Of a DNA stretch of 37,293 nucleotides, positions 8,075 to 15,972 are shown piece after piece. Position 1 is the first letter of the stretch; each line of letters opens with the position of its first letter. Origin of the DNA: an uncultured Lachnospiraceae bacterium (GTDB taxonomy: Bacteria; Bacillota; Clostridia; Lachnospirales; Lachnospiraceae); contig CAJULG010000018.1 in the NCBI GenBank assembly GCA_910587045.1, forward strand, positions 1 to 37,293, written 5' to 3'. The translations under genes and the position numbers were made by a program. A model generated the notes under the pieces. It ran no database searches and was not told the origin of the DNA. It saw only the letters and a program-made list of their open reading frames with translations.

Positions 8075-9195
8075 GAGCAATCGGTATCATTTTAGCAGGC
8101 GGTAACAGCAATCGTATGGGCGGTCTATCTGCAAAGAGAGCAGTAGCGGCCATGCCTATGGCAGGCAGTTACCGGAGTATAGATTTTTCATTAAGTAATA
8201 TGACGAATTCCCATATTCAGAAGGTGGCTGTATTTACCCAGTACAATTCCAGGTCTCTGAACGAGCATCTGAATTCATCAAAGTGGTGGGATTTCGGCAG
8301 AAAGCAGGGTGGTCTGTATGTATTCACACCTACGATCACAACGACCAACAGCTATTGGTATAAGGGAACTGCTGATGCGCTGTATCAGAATATCAGTTTT
8401 CTGAAGAACAGTCATGAACCTTATGTGGTTATCGCATCCGGAGATGGCGTGTACAAGCTGGATTACAATAAGGTCCTGGAGGAGCATATTGCAACCGGAG
8501 CGGACATTACCATTGTCTGCAAGGAGATCAAGCCGGAGGATGACGATATCAGCCGTTTTGGTGTAGTGGGGTTGACCAAAGAGGGCTGGGTGGAAAGCTT
8601 TGAGGAAAAACCGCTGGTTGCCCAGAGCAATCTGGCATCCATTGGTGTTTATGTGATCCGCAGGAGACAACTGATCGAACTTCTTGAGAATTGTGCAAAG
8701 GAAGACCGAAATGACTTTGTCAAGGATATTATAATCCGTTATAAGGATGTCAAGAAGATTCACGGGTTTGTCATGGATTCCTTTTGGAGAAATATCGGCA
8801 GCGTAGAATCCTACTTTAAGACGAATATGGAGTTCCTGAATAAGGATATCCGGGATTACTTCTTCCGTACACATCCGGATGTATATTCGAAGGTAGAGGA
8901 TCTGCCGCCGGCTAAGTATAACGGGGATGCTGTAGTAAAGAACAGTCTGGTAGCGAGTGGATGTATCATCAATGGTACGGTGGAGAATTCAGTATTATTC
9001 AAGAAGGTATATGTGGGGAACAACTGTGTGATCAAGAATTCTATCATATTAAATGACGTACACATTGGGGATAATTCTTATATTGAAAACTGTATTGTGG
9101 AGAGCAGAGATACACTGCGGGCCAATACAGAATACATTGGTGAACCGGATAAGATTAAGGTAGTAGTTGAGAAGAATTTCCGATATGCACTTTAA
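8071..9195 (+). CDS. glgD: Glucose-1-phosphate adenylyltransferase regulatory subunit GlgD
   Basis: A 374-residue GlgC paralogue. The first loop reads G-G-N-S-N-R-M instead of the catalytic G-G-x-G-x-R-L, and the following segment is R-A-V-A-A-M-P, the usual mark of the GlgD subunit. GlgD has little or no activity by itself but raises the activity of GlgC. A sugar-binding F-E-E-K-P and a C-terminal hexapeptide-repeat region are kept. The start codon overlaps the glgC stop, so equal expression is likely. It is followed 43 bases later by spoVG. Confidence 0.95.
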   Translation: MRAIGIILAGGNSNRMGGLSAKRAVAAMPMAGSYRSIDFSLSNMTNSHIQKVAVFTQYNSRSLNEHLNSSKWWDFGRKQGGLYVFTPTITTTNSYWYKGTADALYQNISFLKNSHEPYVVIASGDGVYKLDYNKVLEEHIATGADITIVCKEIKPEDDDISRFGVVGLTKEGWVESFEEKPLVAQSNLASIGVYVIRRRQLIELLENCAKEDRNDFVKDIIIRYKDVKKIHGFVMDSFWRNIGSVESYFKTNMEFLNKDIRDYFFRTHPDVYSKVEDLPPAKYNGDAVVKNSLVASGCIINGTVENSVLFKKVYVGNNCVIKNSIILNDVHIGDNSYIENCIVESRDTLRANTEYIGEPDKIKVVVEKNFRYAL

Positions 9196-9238
9196 TCTTA
9201 TATTATAGAAACCGGCCAGGAAGGACAGGGGGTAGCAA

Positions 9239-9517
9239 ATGAAGATTACGGATGTAAGGGTGCGGAAGGTTACAAAAGAAGGTAAGATGAAGGCGGTTGT
9301 TTCCATTACGATTGATGATGAATTCGTAGTACATGACATAAAAGTCATCGAAGGGGAAAAAGGGTTATTTATTGCTATGCCAAGTCGGAAAGCCGTGGAA
9401 GGAGAATATCGGGATATTGCACATCCCATTAACTCCACTACCAGAGACCGCATTCAAAACTTAATTCTGGCTGCTTATGAGGATGCATTGGTAGAGGCGG
9501 AAGAATATGCAGAGTAA
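9239..9517 (+). CDS. spoVG: SpoVG, RNA/DNA-binding regulator
   Basis: A 92-residue protein with the characteristic SpoVG start (M-K-I-T-D-V-R-V-R-K) and the conserved F-I-A-M-P-S-R-K core. It also has the H-P-I-N-S-x-T-R segment. SpoVG proteins bind nucleic acid and tune septation, sporulation and virulence genes in Firmicutes. AGGACAGGGGG precedes the ATG. It is commonly found upstream of glmU; here it is separated from glmU by the RND and acetyltransferase genes and ends at its own terminator. It may be co-transcribed with glgCD, since the gap is 43 bases with no terminator. Confidence 0.96.
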   Translation: MKITDVRVRKVTKEGKMKAVVSITIDDEFVVHDIKVIEGEKGLFIAMPSRKAVEGEYRDIAHPINSTTRDRIQNLILAAYEDALVEAEEYAE

Positions 9518-9534
9518 GCAGCCGGAATAGGATC

Positions 9535-9575
9535 AGGCGCATTTCAATGAAGATTGAGGTGCGTCTTTTCTTTTT
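9535..9575 (+). terminator. Rho-independent terminator after spoVG
   Basis: A stem of about 12 pairs, 9536-9547 with 9554-9565, closes the loop TGAAGA. It is followed directly by TTTTCTTTTT at 9566-9575. Confidence 0.9.
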
Positions 9576-9599
9576 ATGTGATCACGTTCTGTCCGGTTG

Positions 9600-9639
9600 G
9601 AAAAAATTTCTTGGTTTTTTGGAAGAAATAAATTTTTTC
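9600..9639. promoter_or_regulatory. AT-rich inverted repeat upstream of the RND exporter promoter
   Basis: GAAAAAATTT (9600-9609) and AAATTTTTTC (9630-9639) are perfect inverted repeats. Nested inside, ATTTCTT (9606-9612) pairs with AAGAAAT (9623-9629). It ends 19 bases before the -35 box. It is a candidate operator or a stem structure; the regulator is unknown. Confidence 0.45.
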
Positions 9640-9658
9640 TTAAATTAAACGTATATTC

Positions 9659-9686
9659 TTGCGATTTCGTGGAAGAGGGCTATAAT
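9659..9686 (+). promoter_or_regulatory. Probable promoter of the RND exporter gene
   Basis: TTGCGA (9659-9664) and a perfect TATAAT (9681-9686) are separated by 16 bases, and the gene starts 57 bases downstream. Confidence 0.6.
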
Positions 9687-9743
9687 AATATACAGATTTC
9701 AAGGCTTTGTATAATAAATGAAAATGAGCAGGAGGAGCAAAAG

Positions 9744-12700
9744 ATGCCAAAGTTTAGTGTAAAAAGGCCCTATACAGTCCTTGTAGGTATCGTGGCATTA
9801 CTGGTATTTGGATTTGTAACCTTTACCCGGTTATCGACCGATCTGCTTCCGGAAATGGAACTTCCATATGTAATGGTAGTTACTACATATCCGGGCGCAG
9901 CGCCGGAACGGGTGGAAAGCCAGGTGACAGAGCTGTTAGAGTCCAATCTGGGAACGATCAATGGTGTAGAGAATCTGATCAGTACATCTGCCGAGAATTT
10001 CAGTATGGTTACACTGGAGTTTTCGGAAGGAACGAATATGGACAGTGCCATGGTAGACCTGTCAACTGCCATCGATCAGATGACCCTGCCGGAAAACTGC
10101 GGAACACCAATGCTGCTGGAGGTATCCATGGATATGATGCCGACCATGCAGGTTACCGTGGATCATGATGATATGGACATCTATGAATTGAGTAAATTTG
10201 CAGAAGACACCCTGATTCCATATATGGAGCGGCAGACCGGAGTAGCCAGTGTTGATGGTATGGGCCTGGTGGATGAGATGGTAGAGATCCGTCTGGATGA
10301 GAAAAGGATCGAGGAATTGAACGATGATCTGGCCGCCCATGTAGATGAATCTCTGGCAGAGGCGAAGGAAAAGCTGGATCAGGCCGGCGCAGAGCTGAAC
10401 AATGCGCAAAGTGAACTGGATGCAGGAAAAAAGGCGCTGGAGGATCAGCAGAGCAATGCTTCAGCGGAGCTGGCCCAGACCAGTCAGATCCTGGATGAGG
10501 TCATGGCGACCAGGGCTGCCTATAGCGCACAGGTGACCAGTCTGAAGGCAAATCAGGCAGCATTACAGGCGGAAAAGAAGGCGTATCAGGATGCTAAGAT
10601 CGAGGAAACCTATAACCAGCTTAACACCATGTTTTCCGCACTGCATGAAGCGGCATCGGCAATGGGAAGCGGTGATACGGTTCCGGCTGATCTGGTAGAT
10701 GCATATGAGCATCCGGAGAAGCTGCAGGCGCTTGTAACGCTGATGGAACAGCTGCAGGCCATGGCAGGTATGCCGGGGGTACCGGAGATATCCGCAGAAC
10801 AGGTGGGAATGCTGAAGACGTTGACTGCTGACAGTCTGAAGCAGGTACATACTGCTTATAACCGGATTCCGGTGGTCGATGAAGCGCTTGCTAATTTAGA
10901 GATTGAAATAGCCGCTGCCCAGGCGGTGCTGGATACCGTGAATGCCCAGACCCAGGAGGCAGTCAACAACTATTCTGCGTTGGAGGAAGGAAAGATTACC
11001 GCAGCCGCAGGCTTTGGCGCTGCCAGTGCACAGCTCGCCGCAGCACAGACAGCTCTGGATGACGGAAAGGCAGAGGTGGAAAATGCAAGAGAATCCTATG
11101 AAAGTGCAAAGGATACCGCATTGAAGAATGCGAACCTGGATGCACTGTTAAGTCTGGATACCCTGTCGAAGCTGATCTATGCACAGAACTTTGCGATGCC
11201 GGCCGGTTACATATATGAAGGAGAGACCCAGTATCTGTTACGGGTCGGTGATGAATTTGATCAGCTTGAGGATCTGGAGAATGCGTTGCTGTGTGATATT
11301 GACGGAATCGGAGAGGTGCGCTTAAAGGATGTTGCTCACATTACCATGATCGATAACTCCGGTGTCAGCTATGCCAAGGTGAACGGTAACGAGGCGATCA
11401 TCCTGGCCATCTATAAGGCGAGTACCGCCGGTACCGCCAGCGTATCTGACCAGTGCGGTGAGGCGCTGACAGAGTTTTCAGAAGAGCATCCGGGTTTACA
11501 TATTATGAACCTGATGGACCAGGGTGAATATATTGACATGATCATCAAGTCCGTATTATCGAACCTGATCTTTGGCGCGATCCTGGCGATCATTGTGCTG
11601 GCCATCTTCTTAAAGGATGTGAAGCCGACGATCGTGGTCGCATTCAGTATCCCGCTAAGTGTACTCTTTGCCATGGTATTAATGTATTTTACCAATATGA
11701 CTATGAATATCATCTCCTTGTCCGGTCTGGCGCTGGGCATTGGTATGCTGGTGGATAATTCCATTGTAGTAATCGAGAATATATACCGGCTGCGGAATAA
11801 GGGAATTCCGTCAGCGAGAGCTGCGGTTTTGGGAGCCAACCAGGTAGCGGGTGCGATCATCGCATCTACCATCACGACGGTTTCCGTCTTTTTGCCGATG
11901 GTATTTTCTACCGGTATCGCAAGACAGCTGCTGCCGGATATGGCCTGGACGATCGCCTTTAGTCTGATCGCCAGCCTGATCGTGGCGTTGACGGTAGTGC
12001 CGAGCATGAGTGCAACGGTATTAAAGAATACAAAACCGAAAAATCACCGCTGGTTTGATGCCGCACTGCGTGTTTACGAAAAGGCGCTCCGCTTCTGCCT
12101 CCGGCGGAAATGGCTGCCGATCGTGATTGCAGTTGTATTGCTTGTGCTTTGTGTATTTCAGGCATTCCGGACGGGTCTGGTTCTGATCCCGAGTATGGGA
12201 AGTGACCAGATGTCAGTGTCAATTTCTACAGACAGTGAGAACAGCGATGAAGAGAACTTTGCACTGGCGGACGAGGTCATGGAGCGGATTCTGGGAATTG
12301 ACGGCGTAGAGACAGTCGGCGCTATGACATCAAGCTCCATGGGCATTATGAGTATGTCGGATTCCACCAATGGATTCTATTTCTACATTATTATTTCCGA
12401 GCAGGCGGCCAGGGATAATGCCAGGGTGGGCAGAGAGATTGAGGCGGCTTTGGCGGATCTGGATCTGGAAGAGGTCAGCGTCTCCCTGTCCAATATGGAT
12501 ATGTCCAGTCTTATGGGCGAAGGGATGGAGATTAATGTATACGGTTCGGAGCTTGATACTATGCTGTCCGTATCGGAAGACCTTATGGGAATTCTGGAAG
12601 AGGTCGGCGGAATGGAGGAGATTTCAAACGGACAGGAGGAAGGAGACGATCAGATCAAGATCGTGGTGGATAAGGATGCTGCCATGAAATATAATCTGAC

Positions 12701-13775
12701 GGTTGCACAGATCTTCAGTGAGCTGGCAGCCTCCCTTAAGACAGAGGATACCGCCACGACCCTGACAGTCAATGGAAAGGATTATGATGTCGTTATTGTC
12801 GATGAGACTCACACAGTTGACCGGGATAACCTGATGGATTATGAATTTGAGGTGAATACGACCGATGAGGATGGCAACCAGGTGACCGAGACTCATAAGC
12901 TCAGCGAGTTTGCAGAGCTGGAGGAGGGTAAGAGCGTAGCGTCTGTCAGGCGGGAAAATCAACAGCGTTATCTGACGGTAAGTGCCGTAACAATGGAAGG
13001 ATATAACACGACTCTGCTGGCAAGAGATGTGGAAGCGAAGCTGAATGCGTATGAGGCACCGGAAGGGATTACGATCGAGATTGCCGGTGAGAGCGAGATG
13101 GTCAATGAAGCCCTGAATGATATGCTTCTGATGATCCTCCTGGCGATCGTATTGATCTATCTGGTTATGGTAGCCCAGTTCCAGAATCTGGTATCGCCGT
13201 TTATTGTGCTGTTGACGATACCGCTGGCATTTACCGGAGGCTTTATTGCACTCTTTATCACTGGACAGGAAATATCCATTATCTGTCTCATGGGCTTCCT
13301 GGTACTGGCAGGAGTCATTGTAAATAACGGTATTGTATTTGTGGATTATGTAAATCAGCTGCGACTGGGCGGTATGGAGAAGCGGGAAGCACTGGTTGAA
13401 ACGGGAATGACCCGTATGCGTCCGATCCTTATGACTGCCTTGACGACGATCCTGGCTATGTCTACCATGGCATTCAGCAATGACATGGCGGCGGAAATGG
13501 GAAAGGGTATGTCCATTGTTGTAATCGGCGGTCTCTTATACGGAACCTTAATGACGCTGTTTATCGTTCCGGTGTTCTATGATATCATCTACCGGAAGAA
13601 GGAAATGAAGAAGGTAGATATCGGAGATGAGGATACCCTGAAGGAGGATGCGGTATTACTGGCAGAAGGGATCGGAGACGTTACGGGAGCAGTTCCGGAG
13701 GACGATCCATTGCCGGCAGAGATTCAGGCAGTGCGGGAAACAGCAAGCAGTACAGAGCAGGAAGATATGGAATAA
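9744..13775 (+). CDS. RND-family efflux transporter with a coiled-coil insertion in the porter domain
   Basis: A 1343-residue AcrB-like permease driven by proton movement, in the cytoplasmic membrane. TM1 lies at about 10-28, TM2-6 at about 595-720, TM7 near 790-810 and TM8-12 at about 1125-1280. Two large extracytoplasmic loops hold the porter domains. TM4 carries G-M-L-V-D-N-S-I-V-V-I-E-N, so only the first of the two classical relay aspartates is present; TM10 reads G-V-I-V-N-N-G-I-V-F. A charged Ala/Glu/Leu-rich coiled coil of about 260 residues (about 195-460) is inserted where the docking domain of AcrB begins. The start at 9744 is backed by AGGAGG at 9730-9735; longer in-frame starts would add sequence unlike the family. 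No adaptor or TolC gene is nearby. The substrate is unknown. Confidence 0.9.
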   Translation: MPKFSVKRPYTVLVGIVALLVFGFVTFTRLSTDLLPEMELPYVMVVTTYPGAAPERVESQVTELLESNLGTINGVENLISTSAENFSMVTLEFSEGTNMDSAMVDLSTAIDQMTLPENCGTPMLLEVSMDMMPTMQVTVDHDDMDIYELSKFAEDTLIPYMERQTGVASVDGMGLVDEMVEIRLDEKRIEELNDDLAAHVDESLAEAKEKLDQAGAELNNAQSELDAGKKALEDQQSNASAELAQTSQILDEVMATRAAYSAQVTSLKANQAALQAEKKAYQDAKIEETYNQLNTMFSALHEAASAMGSGDTVPADLVDAYEHPEKLQALVTLMEQLQAMAGMPGVPEISAEQVGMLKTLTADSLKQVHTAYNRIPVVDEALANLEIEIAAAQAVLDTVNAQTQEAVNNYSALEEGKITAAAGFGAASAQLAAAQTALDDGKAEVENARESYESAKDTALKNANLDALLSLDTLSKLIYAQNFAMPAGYIYEGETQYLLRVGDEFDQLEDLENALLCDIDGIGEVRLKDVAHITMIDNSGVSYAKVNGNEAIILAIYKASTAGTASVSDQCGEALTEFSEEHPGLHIMNLMDQGEYIDMIIKSVLSNLIFGAILAIIVLAIFLKDVKPTIVVAFSIPLSVLFAMVLMYFTNMTMNIISLSGLALGIGMLVDNSIVVIENIYRLRNKGIPSARAAVLGANQVAGAIIASTITTVSVFLPMVFSTGIARQLLPDMAWTIAFSLIASLIVALTVVPSMSATVLKNTKPKNHRWFDAALRVYEKALRFCLRRKWLPIVIAVVLLVLCVFQAFRTGLVLIPSMGSDQMSVSISTDSENSDEENFALADEVMERILGIDGVETVGAMTSSSMGIMSMSDSTNGFYFYIIISEQAARDNARVGREIEAALADLDLEEVSVSLSNMDMSSLMGEGMEINVYGSELDTMLSVSEDLMGILEEVGGMEEISNGQEEGDDQIKIVVDKDAAMKYNLTVAQIFSELAASLKTEDTATTLTVNGKDYDVVIVDETHTVDRDNLMDYEFEVNTTDEDGNQVTETHKLSEFAELEEGKSVASVRRENQQRYLTVSAVTMEGYNTTLLARDVEAKLNAYEAPEGITIEIAGESEMVNEALNDMLLMILLAIVLIYLVMVAQFQNLVSPFIVLLTIPLAFTGGFIALFITGQEISIICLMGFLVLAGVIVNNGIVFVDYVNQLRLGGMEKREALVETGMTRMRPILMTALTTILAMSTMAFSNDMAAEMGKGMSIVVIGGLLYGTLMTLFIVPVFYDIIYRKKEMKKVDIGDEDTLKEDAVLLAEGIGDVTGAVPEDDPLPAEIQAVRETASSTEQEDME

Positions 13776-13801
13776 AAGGAATGGACTGGAGGGTGCAGAG
13801 T

Positions 13802-14422
13802 ATGGGAACAGAAAAGGAAAAGATGCTGCAGGGAAAGATTTATGATCCTTCAGACGAAGAACTGGTACGGTTAAGGCAGGTGGCCCACCGCCTGTCAAAG
13901 CAGTATAATGATACCTGTGAAGAAGAGGAAGAGAAGCGTAAGAAGCTGATCGTTCAGCTGATACCGGAACAGGGAGAGGGCTGCTATTTTCAGGGACCGA
14001 TTTATTTTGACTATGGTGTATTCACCAGACTGGGCAATAACGTATATGCAAACTTTAATTTCACGATGCTGGATACCTGTCCGGTGACCATCGGGAGCAA
14101 TGTGTATTTTGGCCCGAATTGTACGGTAGCAACGCCGATCCATCCCATGCTTGGTCAGGAACGTCTGTTTAAACAAAAACCGGATGGAACAGTATACGAT
14201 GATGAGTACGGGAAGGCGGTGACGATTGGCAGTAATTGCTGGATTGCCAGTAATGTGGTGATCTGTGCCGGTGTCCGGATCGGAGATAACTGCGTGATCG
14301 GAGCCGGAAGTGTAGTAACGAAGGATATCCCGCCGGATTCCTTTGCGGCAGGAAGTCCCTGCAGAGTGATCCGTGCCATCACGGAGGCAGACAGTATTAA
14401 ATTAAAACAGGAATTATGGTAG
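13802..14422 (+). CDS. Maltose/galactoside O-acetyltransferase-like hexapeptide-repeat enzyme
   Basis: A 206-residue cytoplasmic acetyltransferase of the LacA/Maa/NodL family, which moves acetyl from acetyl-CoA to a sugar hydroxyl. The N-terminal Mac domain begins K-M-L-Q-G-K-I-Y-D-P. Hexapeptide repeats run from about residue 75 to 190, the catalytic His is in T-P-I-H-P (H114), and the acetyl-CoA-binding G-A-G-S-V-V-T-K-D-I-P motif is near the end. The start at 13802 has GGAGGG eight bases upstream; an earlier ATG at 13781 has poor spacing. It follows the RND gene by 26 bases and ends at a strong terminator, so the two likely form one transcript. The true acceptor sugar cannot be told from sequence. 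Confidence 0.88.
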   Translation: MGTEKEKMLQGKIYDPSDEELVRLRQVAHRLSKQYNDTCEEEEEKRKKLIVQLIPEQGEGCYFQGPIYFDYGVFTRLGNNVYANFNFTMLDTCPVTIGSNVYFGPNCTVATPIHPMLGQERLFKQKPDGTVYDDEYGKAVTIGSNCWIASNVVICAGVRIGDNCVIGAGSVVTKDIPPDSFAAGSPCRVIRAITEADSIKLKQELW

Positions 14423-14426
14423 GCAG

Positions 14427-14463
14427 ACAGCAGAGAAGTCTGAAAAACTTCTCTGCTGTTTTT
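14427..14463 (+). terminator. Rho-independent terminator after the acetyltransferase gene
   Basis: ACAGCAGAGAAGT (14427-14439) pairs perfectly over 13 bases with 14447-14459 around CTGAAAA, and ends in TTTTT. Confidence 0.94.
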
Positions 14464-14474
14464 AGCTGTACGCA

Positions 14475-14503
14475 TTGTTATCCTCGGGCTGATGTGCTAA
14501 AAT
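14475..14503 (+). promoter_or_regulatory. Extended -10 promoter for the glmU-pth-mfd operon
   Basis: TTGTTA (14475-14480) and TAAAAT (14498-14503) are 17 bases apart, with TGC directly before the -10 box. The expected transcript starts just before the GGAGGTG ribosome site of the gene at 14526. Confidence 0.7.
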
Positions 14504-14525
14504 ATGCCAATGCGGAGGTGTAAAT

Positions 14526-15266
14526 ATGAGTAAATTAAAAGCAGTGATCCTGGCAGCAGGTAAAGGAACGAGAATGAAGTCAGATCTGCCGAAGGTATTA
14601 CATGAGATAAATGGACGGACGATGGTAGAATATGTTATTGATGCGGCGCGGGAGGCCGGAGCGGAAGAAATCTGTCTGGTAGTGGGACATAAAGCAGAGC
14701 TGGTGAAGGAACGGATCGGCAGCGGAGTAACCTATGTATTACAGGAGGAGCAGCTTGGTACCGGTCATGCGGTAAAATGCGCGCTGGACTTTATCGGTAC
14801 AGAAGGAGATACTATGATACTGTGTGGAGATACGCCGGTCATTACCGGACGTACCCTGAAGGAGCTGCTGGCATATCACCGCCTGTATGAGTTAAAGGCT
14901 ACCGTATTATCTACTATTCTGGAGGATGCTACAGGTTACGGAAGGATCGTAAGGGATGCATCCGGGAACTTTCAGCGCATTGTAGAGCAGAAAGATGCCA
15001 CACCGGAGGAGCAGGCGATCCGGGAGATCAATTCCGGCATGTATGTGTTTCGTTCTGCCGATCTGTCAGACAGTCTGATGCAGATCCGAAACGATAATGC
15101 ACAGAAGGAATATTACTTGACAGATACCATTGAAATCATTCATAATCAAAGTCATTCCGGGGACGGGATCGCCGTCGGTGCCATGGCGACCGAACGGGCA
15201 GACGAGACCAGAGGCGTGAATACAACGGAGCAGCTTGCAGAGGCAGCAGAGCTTCTGAAGAATTGA
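14526..15266 (+). CDS. glmU: GlmU-like UDP-GlcNAc pyrophosphorylase, uridylyltransferase domain only
   Basis: A 246-residue nucleotidyltransferase. It should join UTP and GlcNAc-1-phosphate to give UDP-GlcNAc for the cell wall. The signature L-A-A-G-K-G-T-R-M-K-S and P-K-V-L-H are at residues 9-26. The uracil/sugar-binding Q-L-G-T-G-H-A-V is near 77-84, C-G-D-T-P-V near 98-103 and the E-I-N-S-G sugar site near 167. Full GlmU is about 450-460 residues with a C-terminal beta-helix acetyltransferase; here the protein stops after the first domain. The next gene starts 32 bases on, with no sign of a broken second half. So GlcN-1-P acetylation must be done by another protein. Position before pth and mfd supports the identity. 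Confidence 0.85.
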   Translation: MSKLKAVILAAGKGTRMKSDLPKVLHEINGRTMVEYVIDAAREAGAEEICLVVGHKAELVKERIGSGVTYVLQEEQLGTGHAVKCALDFIGTEGDTMILCGDTPVITGRTLKELLAYHRLYELKATVLSTILEDATGYGRIVRDASGNFQRIVEQKDATPEEQAIREINSGMYVFRSADLSDSLMQIRNDNAQKEYYLTDTIEIIHNQSHSGDGIAVGAMATERADETRGVNTTEQLAEAAELLKN

Positions 15267-15298
15267 TATCCCATCGTATTGAGCGGAAGGACAGAGAT

Positions 15299-15877
15299 AT
15301 GAAGATAATCGCAGGACTGGGAAATCCGGGCAGGGAGTATGCGGGTACAAGGCATAATATCGGGTTTTCGGTAATCGAACAATTAGCGGATCAATATAAT
15401 ATCAGTATGACAGAGAAGAAGCATAAGGCAGTCTATGGCAGGGGAAGGATAGAAGGCGAGAAGGTCATTCTGCTGGAACCCCAGACCTATATGAATCTGA
15501 GCGGCGAGAGTATTCTGGATGCAGTTCAGTATTATAAGCTGGATCCGGAACAGGATCTGCTTGTCATCTATGATGATATTGACCTGGAAGCAGGAAGGCT
15601 CCGGATCCGGGCAAAGGGAAGTGCAGGCGGGCATAATGGTGTAAAGAATATCATTGCCAATCTGGGTACGCAGATATTTCCAAGGATCCGGGTGGGCGTA
15701 GGGGCAAAGCCGAAGGGCTGGGATCTGGTGGATCATGTATTAGGCAGATTTTCCAGGGAGGAGCTGCCCCTGATCGAGGAAGGGAAAAAAGCGGCGTGTC
15801 AGGCAGTCGGCATTATAATAGGTCAGGGCGTGGAGGCTGCCATGAACCAGATGAATGTGAAGAAGCCGGAGGAATAA
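15299..15877 (+). CDS. pth: Peptidyl-tRNA hydrolase
   Basis: A 192-residue cytoplasmic enzyme that frees tRNA from stalled peptidyl-tRNA. The catalytic His lies in G-T-R-H-N-I-G-F (near residue 20), and G-L-G-N-P-G begins at about residue 6. The partner residues in T-Y-M-N-L-S-G and D-D-I-D-L and the G-G-H-N-G-V-K loop are all present. Length is normal. The start at 15299 is chosen because GGAAGG at 15285-15290 precedes it; an upstream ATG within the glmU 3' end would add 12 uncharacteristic residues. It sits in the usual Firmicutes order glmU-pth-mfd. Confidence 0.97.
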   Translation: MKIIAGLGNPGREYAGTRHNIGFSVIEQLADQYNISMTEKKHKAVYGRGRIEGEKVILLEPQTYMNLSGESILDAVQYYKLDPEQDLLVIYDDIDLEAGRLRIRAKGSAGGHNGVKNIIANLGTQIFPRIRVGVGAKPKGWDLVDHVLGRFSREELPLIEEGKKAACQAVGIIIGQGVEAAMNQMNVKKPEE

Positions 15878-15972
15878 GTGATGCCGGCCGGATATGAAGC
15901 GGAGACAGAAAGGATAAAGGGGAACGGGCAGGAGAGACGGATAACAGGAATTGACATAGAAGGGAATTAATT

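Noticed and set aside
6947..8080. A 377-residue open frame on the - strand across glgC
   Set aside because: It is the shadow of the strongly conserved glgC gene; no ribosome site or known domain was seen.
9597..9743. Longer RND protein beginning before the promoter
   Set aside because: The added 49 residues are encoded by the AT-rich regulatory region that contains the promoter boxes, and they do not look like an RND start.
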